A program made the translations under genes and the position numbers. From Eimeria necatrix (taxonomy: Eukaryota; Apicomplexa; Conoidasida; Eucoccidiorida; Eimeriidae), in the NCBI RefSeq assembly GCF_000499385.1, contig NW_013653383.1, forward strand, positions 1 to 42,665: a stretch of DNA of 42,665 bases, written 5' to 3'. Positions within the stretch are counted from its first letter, which is position 1, and the number at the start of each line of letters is the position of its first letter. The notes beneath the pieces were generated by a model, which saw only the letters and a program-made list of their open reading frames with translations, was not told the DNA's origin and did no database searches. Of this stretch, positions 32,801 through 42,665 are shown in pieces.

Positions 32801-35297
32801 TGGGATGATGACTGCTGGCAGAACCACCATCGGTAAGTGTTCCGTTGCTGTTCGTGTTCCATGACGCCCATGTATAAATATTCTACTGTAGTTCTGCATA
32901 GTTGAGCACCGCTTTGCCCCTGCCAGAGTCACTAGCGGATACTGTCACGCGCAACTATGTAGTTGATCATAAGGTCGCAGACATGTGTCTGGAGAAGCTC
33001 TAGTGCCTTCCTTAGCGCACCTGCACAGTAATACTTTTTTAGTTGGTTGTACCGCCGTGCTCATTTTTCTGCCGCAGTGGGTTCTTTTTTTTTCAGCGCA
33101 GAGGACCGCTTTTAATTGCCAATGATAGCTGCGCATTATATCGGTCTGACAGCATGTAATTTTCCGCCGAGCGACTGAGCATCTTCAGTCACTAGCAACG
33201 TAGACTTGAAGACTTTAAAAATAGAATTTTAAAGAGCTTGTTCAGAGAAACTATGCAAATCATTCCACCATTAAGTTCACAATCTTAAGTTTGTTCTCGT
33301 TACTATCCTAACGGCTGTTACATGAAATGAACAACATTTTAGTAAAAGCATGTGGAGAAAACCTTCCTGAGTCGTTGGCGTTAGCTTTTGCTGCAATTCC
33401 AGGTGCCAATAGAGTCAGATCAGCATGAATAAACATAGTCAGGAATGGCGAAACCTCAGAGTCTCAAAGATTCCGCATAATTGTTTCAATCATGGTTATA
33501 AATTCACGTTCCCTTTTTCCAGTTCATGTTTTTCTGGTGATACTCTGGAAGCTTGCGAGAGTGAATACTTGTCTTCAGCAGTAAGCGTGCTACCGTTTTG
33601 GTGAAAATGACTATGACTGTCGTAAGTGACGAATTGCTTCATGAGTAGTCCAATAAGGGTACTCGAAGAAAAGATAGAGGCGTGTATTCGGGTAAGCAAA
33701 TTAATTCGGCTGGTGTGATGAGCATTATTGAATATCCCCACTGGCAGCTGTTGATGGGATCAATCAAAATAACGCCGTACAAAACTTCAGTGCCTGTACT
33801 TCTTTATTGGATAGCAGTTCCTGCTATCTGCCGGATATTCGATGAAGCAGTATTGGCTCATAAAGCTATAGAGATGTTCACGCTTCGTGGCTGCAACTTC
33901 GAAAATCACAATCATGGTTGCTGACGTAACGCATTACTATCGAAAAACGTGTTTTGAAAAGCTAAGCGAATAGCAAAATCGAACTGTTTTATTGTTCTTA
34001 AGAGATCATCAGAATTGCGCATGGACCAACAGCGTGCAATAGAACAGGGACTTTAGAAAAATGTTGGAGTCTTTGAGGAGTGTGATCCTGTGGTTTTCTG
34101 TTCCTGACCTTTGGACTGGTTTGCGGTATCAGGTCGTGCACGGGCAGGATGCTTTCACCCACATGAAGGATAGTTTCTGAACATATTTGATTCAAGGCAT
34201 CGTATATTTTTTGCGGTAGAGCGAACAGCCTTATTGCACGTCCAGTTTGACAGCCTCTGTTTTGTGGTATTCACGCCAACGCTTTAGTGGAAGGAGAAGG
34301 AAGGTGGCATCTCCTGTTTAACAAAAAATAAATGAAAAGGAGCAAGGTAAGAGCAACATCATTGTCTGATTAAGTGTTTGCGCATGTGAAGATGAAAATT
34401 TTGACAAATACGCCTGACTGTGCCAATATTGGACAGAACGCCTAATTGCGCACATTGTTCTCCGCTTTCGGGTGATCCGAAAACGCTTTTCTTCTGCAGC
34501 TCGGGGCGATGCCAGCAACACGGTTGAATTACTAGTAAGTGTTCCATCGAATTTTGTCTTGTCAAGGAAACCTAATCACGGTAATTTTGTGAAGTAATAG
34601 CAGCCACGATGCACCGAAGGCTTTACGACAAAATTTGCCTACGCGGGATTTGCTGCATTAGATTCCCTAAAGACGGTGCTTTGTAATTGTTCCTTCTTGC
34701 GCCCTGAGTAGCAAGGTAACCAGCGCAGGCATTCTGCATGAAATATAATTCCTGCGGAGGATAATGAATGTTCGATAGTTCTCGAAAGATAATAAATGAA
34801 TCATTCAATTACCTCGTACATAACTTACGTTACTGCTTTTGCTGAAGCAGGTATACAAAAGGTTTTTCCTGTACGCTGCGTTGATATGATGAAATGCTTT
34901 TGTATTTGTCATGAGTTCGTTCGAAAATATAGGAACTTTGAAATACACGAGGGCTTTTGCGTTAGAAAATGCGGAGCACCTAGCTCTGTGTATGCTACAG
35001 CGTTTTAGCCATAACGAAAAGCATAGTCTCTAACACCGCTCAAAAGTCCCGCTGTTGGATTTGTGCATTACTTCGCGGTCGTTAAGAAATTGCATGTATT
35101 CTAAGCAGATGGCGATTCTTAAATGCCAGATGGACAATTCAACAGAGCAGCAGCCTTGGACCATGATATTGGAGCTACGCATATGGATTCACTTTTCTCA
35201 AGACAAAATAGGCGGGAGCTCCCCAATAGCTTGTAAAGCCACCTGTTACTCGAGTATGGAAAGAGCAAGCAGTTCCTTTAGAACTTGCGATCTGCAA
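29845..35297. other. Gene-poor interval
   Basis: I find no recognisable exon, RNA gene, tandem repeat or long hairpin. Isolated AAACCCTA-like heptamers occur (for example near 30,627) but not in tandem. G and C are balanced on the + strand, unlike the satellite block: 13 G and 12 C in 30,301-30,360. Introns or long untranslated regions of an unseen gene could fill this space. Confidence 0.4.
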
Positions 35298-35336
35298 ATG
35301 CCACAGTCTCTGTGAAGCTGTCTTCACAGAGGCATT
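35298..35336. repeat. Hairpin, perfect 10-bp stem plus outer 5-bp stem
   Basis: CTCTGTGAAG at 35,308-35,317 pairs exactly with CTTCACAGAG at 35,322-35,331 around a CTGT loop. Outside it, AATGC at about 35,298-35,302 can pair with GCATT after the right arm, leaving a short bulge on the left. Confidence 0.75.
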
Positions 35337-35773
35337 GCCGCATCAGGATCTACAAAAGGGCCCTGTGAAAGCAGCTTCACGAAGAGGTCCTGCACTCATC
35401 TGCACTGCTTCTGCGCCCAAAGTCTGATAAAACGTGCTAATAGTCCAGCTCGTGCAGAATATCGTTTGAATTAAGAAAAAGCCCTCTGTAGAGCGAGCTG
35501 CTTTTTCTCCTGACACTGGGGCATTCCAAGAATCTCATGGGACAGTCAAGCTGCAACGTACTGTCTGTGACATGAAGACGGCTGAGCCCATCAATGCAAC
35601 AGAGGGCCAACGAAGAATTTCTGATGGGGAATCCGAACATTTCGGGCAGACAGACAAGAGGTCTCTGCTAGAATAACACTACACACACGCAGTTCGAAGG
35701 CGACGGAGAGCTGTTATTTTGCCCATGTGCAGAAAATTCTTTGAGAAGATTGCAGGGTATCAATACGCGCTGG

Positions 35774-35989
35774 ATGCGAATTCTGCACTGTTCGCGTTGG
35801 CTGCTCATTTCTGTGTCCTTGCTGTGGTTGTCTGCAACGAACTGCGGACAGTGGATGCAAAGCGATTGCAGCCTCTTTCCTTTCAAAAATTGCAGCGACG
35901 ATAAACAAAGCCGCTGCAGCGACTGCACGCAGTGCAGTTCAGAGCTGAATCGCCTATACATGTGCGCAGAAGATTTGGCCTGGGCATGA
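35774..35989 (+). CDS. Candidate small secreted Cys-rich protein
   Basis: An ATG frame of 71 residues and a stop. Residues 1-23 look like a signal peptide: a basic/polar start (MRILHCSRW), a hydrophobic core (LLISVSLLWL), then SATN. The remaining 48 residues carry Cys at 24, 32, 40, 48, 51, 54 and 64, with three 8-residue steps and then two CxxC-like steps. Secretion and disulphide bonding are inferred from this. The base at -3 is T, not the usual purine, and no neighbour supports the call. It could be a first exon or a chance frame; a minus-strand frame overlaps it. Confidence 0.35.
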   Translation: MRILHCSRWLLISVSLLWLSATNCGQWMQSDCSLFPFKNCSDDKQSRCSDCTQCSSELNRLYMCAEDLAWA

Positions 35990-38900
35990 GCTCTCCGAAG
36001 AGCCAAGCGCTTCTACAGCTCTGGAGTGCAGTAACATTCACGGAAAGTCCACAATGGTATACCAAATCACCTTAGAACGAATTCCTTCCTCTGGATCGTT
36101 TCCTTTCTTAATGCATTTACTGCTGGGTCTTCGTTCAGTAAACAAGTGCTGCTCTAGCACTCATTTGTTGTTCTGAGGAGCGGCTTGCTCTGTCGAACAC
36201 ACAAACTCAGCGAAGCCCGTTTACCGTGGATCTACTGAACATAGCAGTCTGTCGCTTCTGCCGGCGGTTTGTGTGTACGCACACTATGTCGCTCTGTCTG
36301 GAAGAAGTATTTTGCTGTAGTCAAAAATGAAAAGTGCCAATATTTAAATAGATTTCTCGTGTGCTCTCATGCGCCAAGGTTTTCAGTTATAATCACAGTG
36401 CTTTATCCCTTGCTAGCGGAGAAAATGCCCAGAACGCGCCTTGCAGTCCAGAGAAGAAACACTGTGTTAAAATGAGACACTCGTCCCGCCTGGAACACGG
36501 AGCCTGGCAGAAAATTACTCGCTTTAGCACCGCATAGGGCAACATCAACCCTGGTATTTACTCTGGTATGTAGCAGCCTTACAGTGCGGCGCCATTGTTG
36601 TTGTCCTCGCTCCGCTCCACCATAGAGCAAACCCGAACCTCTTCTCGGTTGAAACACATCAGATGACTTCTCGATGCCTGCCCTGATTTTACCGCTATGA
36701 TATTGTGAGCTGCTGCCTACCAAACATCCCTTGCAGCGGAGCAGCAATGGAGCAACACTGCAATTGATGCCCTATAGTGGAGAAAGTCCTGTTCTGATTA
36801 GTTTAATGGTCCTACTCTGCAATTCATTTTGCTCAGCACCTGGTATAACATACTTGGTAATCCAGAATTAAGTGGCTCATCATTTTAAGGCACTTTGAAA
36901 GCTACCTGGAGAACAGTGCGCAATGCTTCGCGAGAAAGCACTGCAGCTTCGCATTTTGCTGTGTTAAACCAGCTGACAGTACAGGCAGAGGCGTTGGAGC
37001 ACGATTACTTCATCGGTGCTTTTGCGATAGCCAATTGCGCTAGTGGAATATTCGCCAGCTGCAAACCTGTATGCGAGCATAACAGCTGTACAACATGTTT
37101 AGTGGTATTGGGAAATGTCATTAGTGGAAAACACTTGATGCCGCGTGTATATCATCGTTTCGCAGTTCACTAAGAACTCATCTGTAGCACCTGCGCTGTC
37201 GTCCTATTCCGTATCACGCGATTCGCTGGCATTCCTCTGTGCTTCAGTTCAGTTGCTCGAGCTGCCTAGCATGAGGTTCGCGAGGTTGGACATGCGATGC
37301 TCTACTCTCAACATGAGAGAAAACAATGAGAGCTGTGAAAGATCTGCCTTCTCGTGACGACGCTCTGTCAAGCTTGCGCTGATAGATTAAGATATTTCGA
37401 ATGAAAAATTATTTACAGAATTAAATATGATTTCATAGACTTCGAATGAAGTGTTTCTATCCTGGTTGCAATCGTATGTCAAAACGAAAAATTACCGGAA
37501 AAAACAGACGCCGTGGAGAAACAGCTGAAGATGTAGCACGTGACTGACGTAGTAGCCGGAGCTGTGTTGGCCCTTTATCATAACCAGCAATTGACGCGCT
37601 TATCTAAATATGCTCCCTCAGCAATTCGTTAAGCGGTTTCCATAGAGGTAGGCTGATCCGCTTCTAGGGACCACATATACTCGCCGACATAACATCTTTG
37701 CCTTGTGGGGGTGCCATATACTATTTCAAAAGTAGCAAGGAGTATGAGCGCGATAAGTATATTTTTAGCCAATGATGTCTTCGCAGAGTGCCAACGCCCT
37801 TGGTCAGCTTCCAGCGCATTTGGGTAATTGTGTTGTGCAACAGTTTGAATGCCTCTGTTCTTCCAGCGCTTGTCTATAGTTTTCAAGCAGAATGGGGGGA
37901 CGCATGCTTACCTCATGGACGTTTAGACGTTTCCTCTATTCTAATCTAACAGTGCCATTTAGGGAGAAAGTACTTCCAATACATGTCATTGAAAACTTTG
38001 CTTGCTGGGTTTTGGAGTGAGGGGAATGTCTCCCAAAAGAAAAAGGGGAACGTTTGGAGAGAGCCTCAACTCCGAAGCCACGCCCAAAGCCAAGGGCCAA
38101 CCGTCTGCAGTTGCCGACCTTCACCGCTGAGGAGTGTGGATAGGTATAAGTGGAAAAGCATATAACATACACACTGGACTCAGCTTCTTTTGCATCAGGG
38201 GCGATGGCCGATACGGTGCATCGACCTATGGCGTACGGGGTACGCCTATCTCATGATTGGCCGCTGCTTCAATTCTCCCGCTGGGAAAATAAAAACAGAG
38301 CTGGAGTGGAAGCCTCTAGCGCTCTTGAAAATGGCTTTGATTTGGGCAGCAATAGAAAAGGAGTTGCGTGTAACGCATTCATGTGTATTTGTCGCTTTCT
38401 TTCAATGTCGCTTGGTTGAAAACAATAGAACGGTCGAGAGATTTGCACAAAAATTGTGATGAATTGCAACTTGCAATGTTGCACTAAAGCAGAGAAAATA
38501 AGAGTACATAATGTTTACTTGTGCACGAGAGCATGTACACCCTCTATGGCATTAATTTATTCCGTTCACGTTCAACGTGACCAGCGAACATCCCCAACAG
38601 TAGTAGTCAGACTGTAGAAAAATCATTTATTTCACCTTTGTCCAATGCAACCCTAAGTGTAGACGTTGACTCAGTAGTGTGTTTCTCCCAAACCAGAGAA
38701 CAAAAAACTAAACAGCACCTCGTAGCGCCGGGTTTCCTTCTCTGCGCACCAGAAAAAATGAAGAAAAGCCATACAATATATATATATACATTCAATAGTG
38801 TTAAGCGAGTAATGGCAGCGCAGATAAGTCGTGCAGCTAATGAGCTACTCCAGCTCTGGCGTAACACAACAAACCCCAGGGTCGCTGCGCGTTAAAAGCT

Positions 38901-39789
38901 TTGACGTCGCATCCGCTACGTGCACAGAGCTGCATACATGACTCGGCTCGAAGACGCCGCTTAGATAGGACGACATAAGGAATATACTATGTACAGGACA
39001 CGTCAACGTCTACTTCATTGTCGTCGAACGAATCATCATATAAAATCACTTCTGCATGAATTCAAAGGTATGGGCATTCGTCCTGACAGAATAATCTCTA
39101 CTGACTCTGTGACTACATCAGTGAACGGGAAACTTGTACCATTCTAGTCAAAAGGAAAACATCCTCCCGGCTTGACGGCTCATCTAGATTAGCATTCCGA
39201 TTGCATTCGGATACGAAGAGGCAGATGATTAATCTAGCGGTGTACTGAGCAAAACTTGTGCACTGTAAACATAGAAGCAAATTCCTTTTGAAGAGAAGCA
39301 AGCATAAGTTTGGTCCATATAGCAGGCCACAATCATGTACCTGAACACGGAAAGCTACTATGAACTGATGCGTTTTACATATGTTGGTACATAACAGCAC
39401 TTACATAGAGACCACGAGGAAGGCATCTCCTCTCCATGAATTAAACTATACTGAATACGCTTTAAAGAAAGCCATAATATGCGTTCTGCACTGCGTGTGT
39501 AGTTCTAAGCTCCCGTACATATCATCACTAGCAGCTGCTCTGCGAATGTACTGACAATATAACCCGCAGACTGCGACATTGAGAGTCTTTGAATTCCTCG
39601 GTTTCGTATAATGTTATTGCTGATAACATAATATGTCGGATTCGTATTTCCAGTGCTGAATCCTGAGTGTGCTTCTCCTGTGCGTCCTATTTCTCATGAA
39701 CGGTAGGATGGCGGATATCAGTTTGAGTGCTATGTGTTTTGCAATACTGGTCGACCAGTAGACAAGTCAGACCTAGCAGTAATCTGCTA
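35990..39789. other. Gene-poor interval with a few weak exon candidates
   Basis: No gene is recognised. A + strand frame from an AG at 38,197 to a stop at 38,459 reads in part WKPLALLKMALIWAAIEKEL and ends VERFAQKL; it has no ATG and no clear donor partner. A minus-strand frame at 37,629-37,886 has a hydrophobic stretch (NILIALILLATFEIVYG) but only a TTG start. Neither is strong enough to call. Confidence 0.3.
38776..38788. repeat. AT dinucleotide microsatellite
   Basis: Six and a half units of AT at 38,776-38,788. Confidence 0.9.
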
Positions 39790-39899
39790 TTAATAGTAAA
39801 TATGAGGATAGAGAATACCATCAATTTGAACTGCTCTTCTACGCCTAGAATAGCTGTACAACCAATAGTCTTACAAACAGTCCCGTAGATGAGGCCAAT

Positions 39900-39992
39900 A
39901 TGATAAGAATACGCAAGACACGAGCTGCATGTGGACCAAATGCAAGGCGTTCTCTGGGGACAACGTAGAGCTGCAGGCAAGTGTTGTGCTTG
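39900..39992 (+). repeat. Copy 1 of a 989-bp-spaced direct repeat
   Basis: ACGTAGAGCTGCAG at 39,963, followed by (G/A)C(A/G)AGTGTT(G/A)TGCTTGA, matches the copy at 40,952. Both are preceded within about 75 bp by CTGTGGAC or CATGTGGAC. Read in the same frame, both end in RRAA-x-x-C-x-A and a TGA: here GQRRAAGKCCA. Confidence 0.65.
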
Positions 39993-40781
39993 AGTTGTTA
40001 CGGGTTAATGGCTGCGATGCTGTTTGTGGTTATATTGCTGTGCAATGTGCAATGCCGCCGCACGATAAGGGAACATAAAGCCATTGTTACCTGCGGCTTG
40101 GAGGTGTCAGTTGCTTACTGGTAAACAGAAAGAGATTGTTGTACTGCAGCGGCAGTTGAAGGATGGTATTTGCTTTAAAAGCACATTGATGATTTACAGC
40201 AGGTGAGCGCCGTGCTCAGCGTGCAATTCCCGTATTTGCAGCCTCACCATGCTGACCCTTGAATATTCATAGCCCTGTGCTGACGGGGAAACTGCTAAAG
40301 CGTGAAATGATGTTCACATTGCCCATGAATTTGTAGGCATTTGATCCGTAGTGCAGTGCATGCTTCTGTCTTCAGCTTGGCAAGTTCCACAGCGTCAATC
40401 TTCTCGGCGATGTATAATAGGCGATAACTTCTAAACGTAGGTAGCCTGACAAGCTTTGATTGCCTAGACGACAAACAGAAGTGCTTCGATTACTTCTGAA
40501 GTGCAAAGAGGCGTAGTTGAAGAATTTGTTGTAAAGCCTCTTCACACTAGGTCAAAAAGTGGTCTCCTTAAAGAAATCCACAAGGCATTTGAAACAATTC
40601 AGTAATATACTGCATCTTTTGTTCTACAATACGAATCTCGCAAACATGTTGAAAACTCAGAAGAACGTACTGTAGTTGTTGTCTATAACAAAAATTACGG
40701 AATCGCCGAATTGCAGCAGGCAGCGGAGCCTCCTCTAGTTTCAGCAGCTCTCTAAGATGTAGCCACAATGCTGCTTTTATA

Positions 40782-40982
40782 ATGCATAGCATTTCTATTC
40801 CTGAAAATGATGGCGAAAACGAGCAAGTAACTGATATGAATGCCTGCGCCATACTTTTCAATAAGTCTCCTTCCTTTATGTTTTATCTGTGGACAATTAG
40901 TAGACAATGTAAGCAAAGAGTGCACGCTCTTATGTCAAAGGTAAATGTGAGACGTAGAGCTGCAGACGAGTGTTATGCTTGA
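40782..40982 (+). CDS. Short ATG frame overlapping repeat copy 2, doubtful
   Basis: An ATG frame of 66 residues from 40,782 ends in VRRRAADECYA. That C-terminus lines up with GQRRAAGKCCA in the copy 989 bp upstream, stop codon included. The upstream part of the first copy is closed by a stop in that frame, so at most a short C-terminal exon is shared. No domain or signal peptide is seen. It may be no more than a repeated non-coding segment. Confidence 0.2.
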   Translation: MHSISIPENDGENEQVTDMNACAILFNKSPSFMFYLWTISRQCKQRVHALMSKVNVRRRAADECYA

Positions 40983-40999
40983 ACCGCTACTACTACAAC

Positions 41000-42028
41000 A
41001 CAATAAATCCCCACTGCGTGCTTACCAAATATTTTCCATTTTTCGATTTTCCCAACCGAACGCAAAGAAAACGATTAGTAAAGGTGAATGACAACAGGCG
41101 TCTTCTTTGCTCACCTATTTAAATGTCACTCTACTACCGGATTAAGCGCCAGCCACACTCTTGGGGCCAATTTCAGCAATTTCATCCTAGTATTGCTTTC
41201 CTTGCTTCATTTTGTTACAAGCAACGCTTGCACAGAGCATCTCTTCTTTTTATCTGGATGACCTATACACAGTTAAACTGCTTCAACATTTGCGTACTCT
41301 GTTACCTAGCGCATGGAACACTACACTCTTACTTAGCAGATTAAATAAGCACCGCTACTGAATAGACTCGGGAAATGAACGGTGCCACATGTGTTGAGGT
41401 CGATTCTTGATGTACGTTCAATACGCTTTCCACTAGAATTGAATCCGTCAAGTATTTTCAGCACAAATGTTCGAACACTAGCGCTATATGTTTGCACGCA
41501 GGAATACCATAAGAACACGCTTATCGAATCGCAAATGCAAAACTTGTGTTGCTGCTTTCGGATGTCTTCAAACGTGGACAAGCAGTCATCACACCCCGAC
41601 TTTAAGCACTAACACTTGTAGTCAAGACCCGATATCGTTCGACGGTTCGAGGTTAGGAGACTTATGACCATACGTTAGTTGAAAATCACCGCTTGCCTAA
41701 TATCCAAGCATTCCATGAGTTAAATAAACCAGTATATCATTTTTTCCGACTCTCAAGCATGAAGCAAGCGCACTTGCTAGTGATATGAAACTTCCTCTAA
41801 CTCGTCGCACTCATTAGGGTCTCTATTCTACGCCAGCTCATGTGCTTGATTCACTTGAATGAAGAACCACAGTCGACAGGACAGCTGAGGACCCAGCGTC
41901 CAGAAAAAATTTCTAAAAGGGGAAAGTCGTCTCTGCCATTACAGCGGTAGCGAATTTTATAACGAATCTGCAAGGAAACTCTCGATCGCGCTTGGTGGAG
42001 ACTTCCAAATGTGTATCACGTAGGATTC
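41000..42028. other. No gene recognised
   Basis: Short overlapping frames lie on both strands (41,123-41,612), with no domain, repeat or convincing splice signal. Confidence 0.4.
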
Positions 42029-42379
42029 ATGAAGCCCACACAGTCTAATACAGAATCTCTGCATAGTGCAATTCTATGGCACGAAGAGAGTCCTCAGCGA
42101 TTGTTTCTTCAGGCGGAGGTGATGTTTAACGCGCCACTCCTACGCGAATTCGATACCCGCATATGGTTTTATCGGGCTGGCTATTGTGCATCTTGGGATA
42201 ACACTCGTCGTCCCACGAGGTCTATACAGCTGCGTGAATTCTTCTTCTTGAGGGTTCATGATTTAGCAGTGCCCTGGCTAGTTAGCAAAGCAATGACTTC
42301 GGACATTAATCAAGATACTCGATTGTCGCCGGGAGACTGTAGTGCACAGACACTACAATGGGGCTGGTTAGTGCTCTAG
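42029..42379 (+). CDS. Unrecognised open frame of 116 codons near the right edge
   Basis: An ATG frame from 42,029. The peptide contains LLREFDTRIWFYRAGYCASW and later REFFFLRVHDLAVPWLVSKA, rich in aromatic residues and Arg, without a motif I recognise. It runs into the stretch at 42,338 that may begin a mobile-element end, so it could be host sequence interrupted there or part of an element. Its length is not statistically special. Confidence 0.22.
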   Translation: MKPTQSNTESLHSAILWHEESPQRLFLQAEVMFNAPLLREFDTRIWFYRAGYCASWDNTRRPTRSIQLREFFFLRVHDLAVPWLVSKAMTSDINQDTRLSPGDCSAQTLQWGWLVL

Positions 42380-42665
42380 AGAGGATAGCTAGCCAGCGAC
42401 CTACGAGGGGTCGCAAGACTGCAGAGACACAGTGTAGTGCACTGCGCCCGCAGCTGCGACTACGTGCTCTCAGTCCCTTGGGCAGGGTCTATAAACTACT
42501 CCCTACGCTAGTCCATTTCCTAGAAACTCCAGCTATAGCGATTAAGAATACAAAATCACGAGTTTTATCAAATCTGTCTGTCTGTTTCGCACCCTCCTGG
42601 GAGCTCGCCTCCTAGTCCCTAAGGGAGGGAGGCTGACTCTGGCGCCGGCGCTGTCTCCAGCCCCA
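42338..42665 (+). mobile_element. Possible LTR-element end (tentative)
   Basis: From 42,338 the sequence becomes more GC-rich. It opens with TGTAGTG, a 6-nt spacer and CACTACA (perfect 7-bp inverted repeat). TATAAA is at 42,490, a TCTGTCTGTCTGTTTCG stretch is near 42,577, and TGGCGCC is at 42,640, the first bases found in many retroelement primer-binding sites. LTR elements are known in Eimeria. However, no TG...CA boundary pair, target duplication or coding part is visible, because the window ends. Confidence 0.25.
42490..42495 (+). promoter_or_regulatory. TATA-box-like TATAAA
   Basis: TATAAA occurs in a GC-richer context within the possible LTR. Its function is inferred only from position. 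Confidence 0.25.

Noticed and set aside
37629..37886. Minus-strand frame with a hydrophobic stretch
   Set aside because: It has only a TTG start, an upstream stop, and any donor/acceptor pair would make an intron of about 38 nt.
1..42665. tRNA, rRNA and CRISPR search by eye
   Set aside because: No cloverleaf with conserved T-arm, no rRNA core and no regularly spaced short repeats with unique spacers were seen.

Overview
The window looks like nuclear DNA of a coccidian apicomplexan, most likely an Eimeria species. The evidence is a block of CAG/CTG triplet repeats that would encode homopolymeric amino-acid runs, short interstitial AAACCCT/TTTAGGG telomere-like tracts, and one spliced gene whose product has an N-terminal signal peptide, a membrane segment and an RRLAE element of the coccidian export type. 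Nothing in it looks bacterial, and no tRNA, rRNA or CRISPR was found. The species call is an inference.

Layout. (1) About 1-6,900: diverged sequence with no recognisable gene, probably the decayed edge of the next block. A perfect 16-bp hairpin lies at 5,403-5,438. (2) About 6,900-20,110: an old tandem array with a monomer near 1.08 kb. Landmark cores recur at 8,180, 9,265, 11,276, 12,326, 13,398, 14,591, 15,666, 17,069, 17,941 and 19,039. Some modules line up better at about 2.26-2.37 kb, which hints at a dimeric order. The + strand is C-rich and G-poor here. Local duplications of 256, 121, 68 and 20 bp sit inside the block. (3) 20,500-21,292: on the minus strand at the array edge, a likely two-exon gene for a 179-aa secreted or exported protein with a Cys-rich tail. 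(4) 22,476-22,955: telomere-like tracts facing each other, TTTAGGG then CCCTAAA. (5) 23,460-26,110: triplet-repeat zone with a 95%-identical 188-bp tandem duplication, seven CTAGCT hexamers in 219 bp, two hairpins and Q/A-rich reading frames. (6) 26,200-41,900: mostly non-coding or unrecognised, with a few candidate exons, an inverted pair of ~140-bp copies (28,864/29,702), a small possible secreted Cys-rich protein (35,774-35,989) and a 989-bp-spaced repeat (39,963/40,952). (7) 42,338-42,665: a more GC-rich end with a TATA box and a TGGCGCC motif, possibly the edge of an LTR element.

Only the 20.5-21.3 kb gene is supported by several independent signals: signal peptide, membrane helix, export motif, and a phase-matched GT-AG intron. 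Other coding calls are tentative. Many reading frames that look long are no longer than chance predicts in 42 kb, and in the array most decay together with the repeat. The repeat architecture is the strongest observation in the window.
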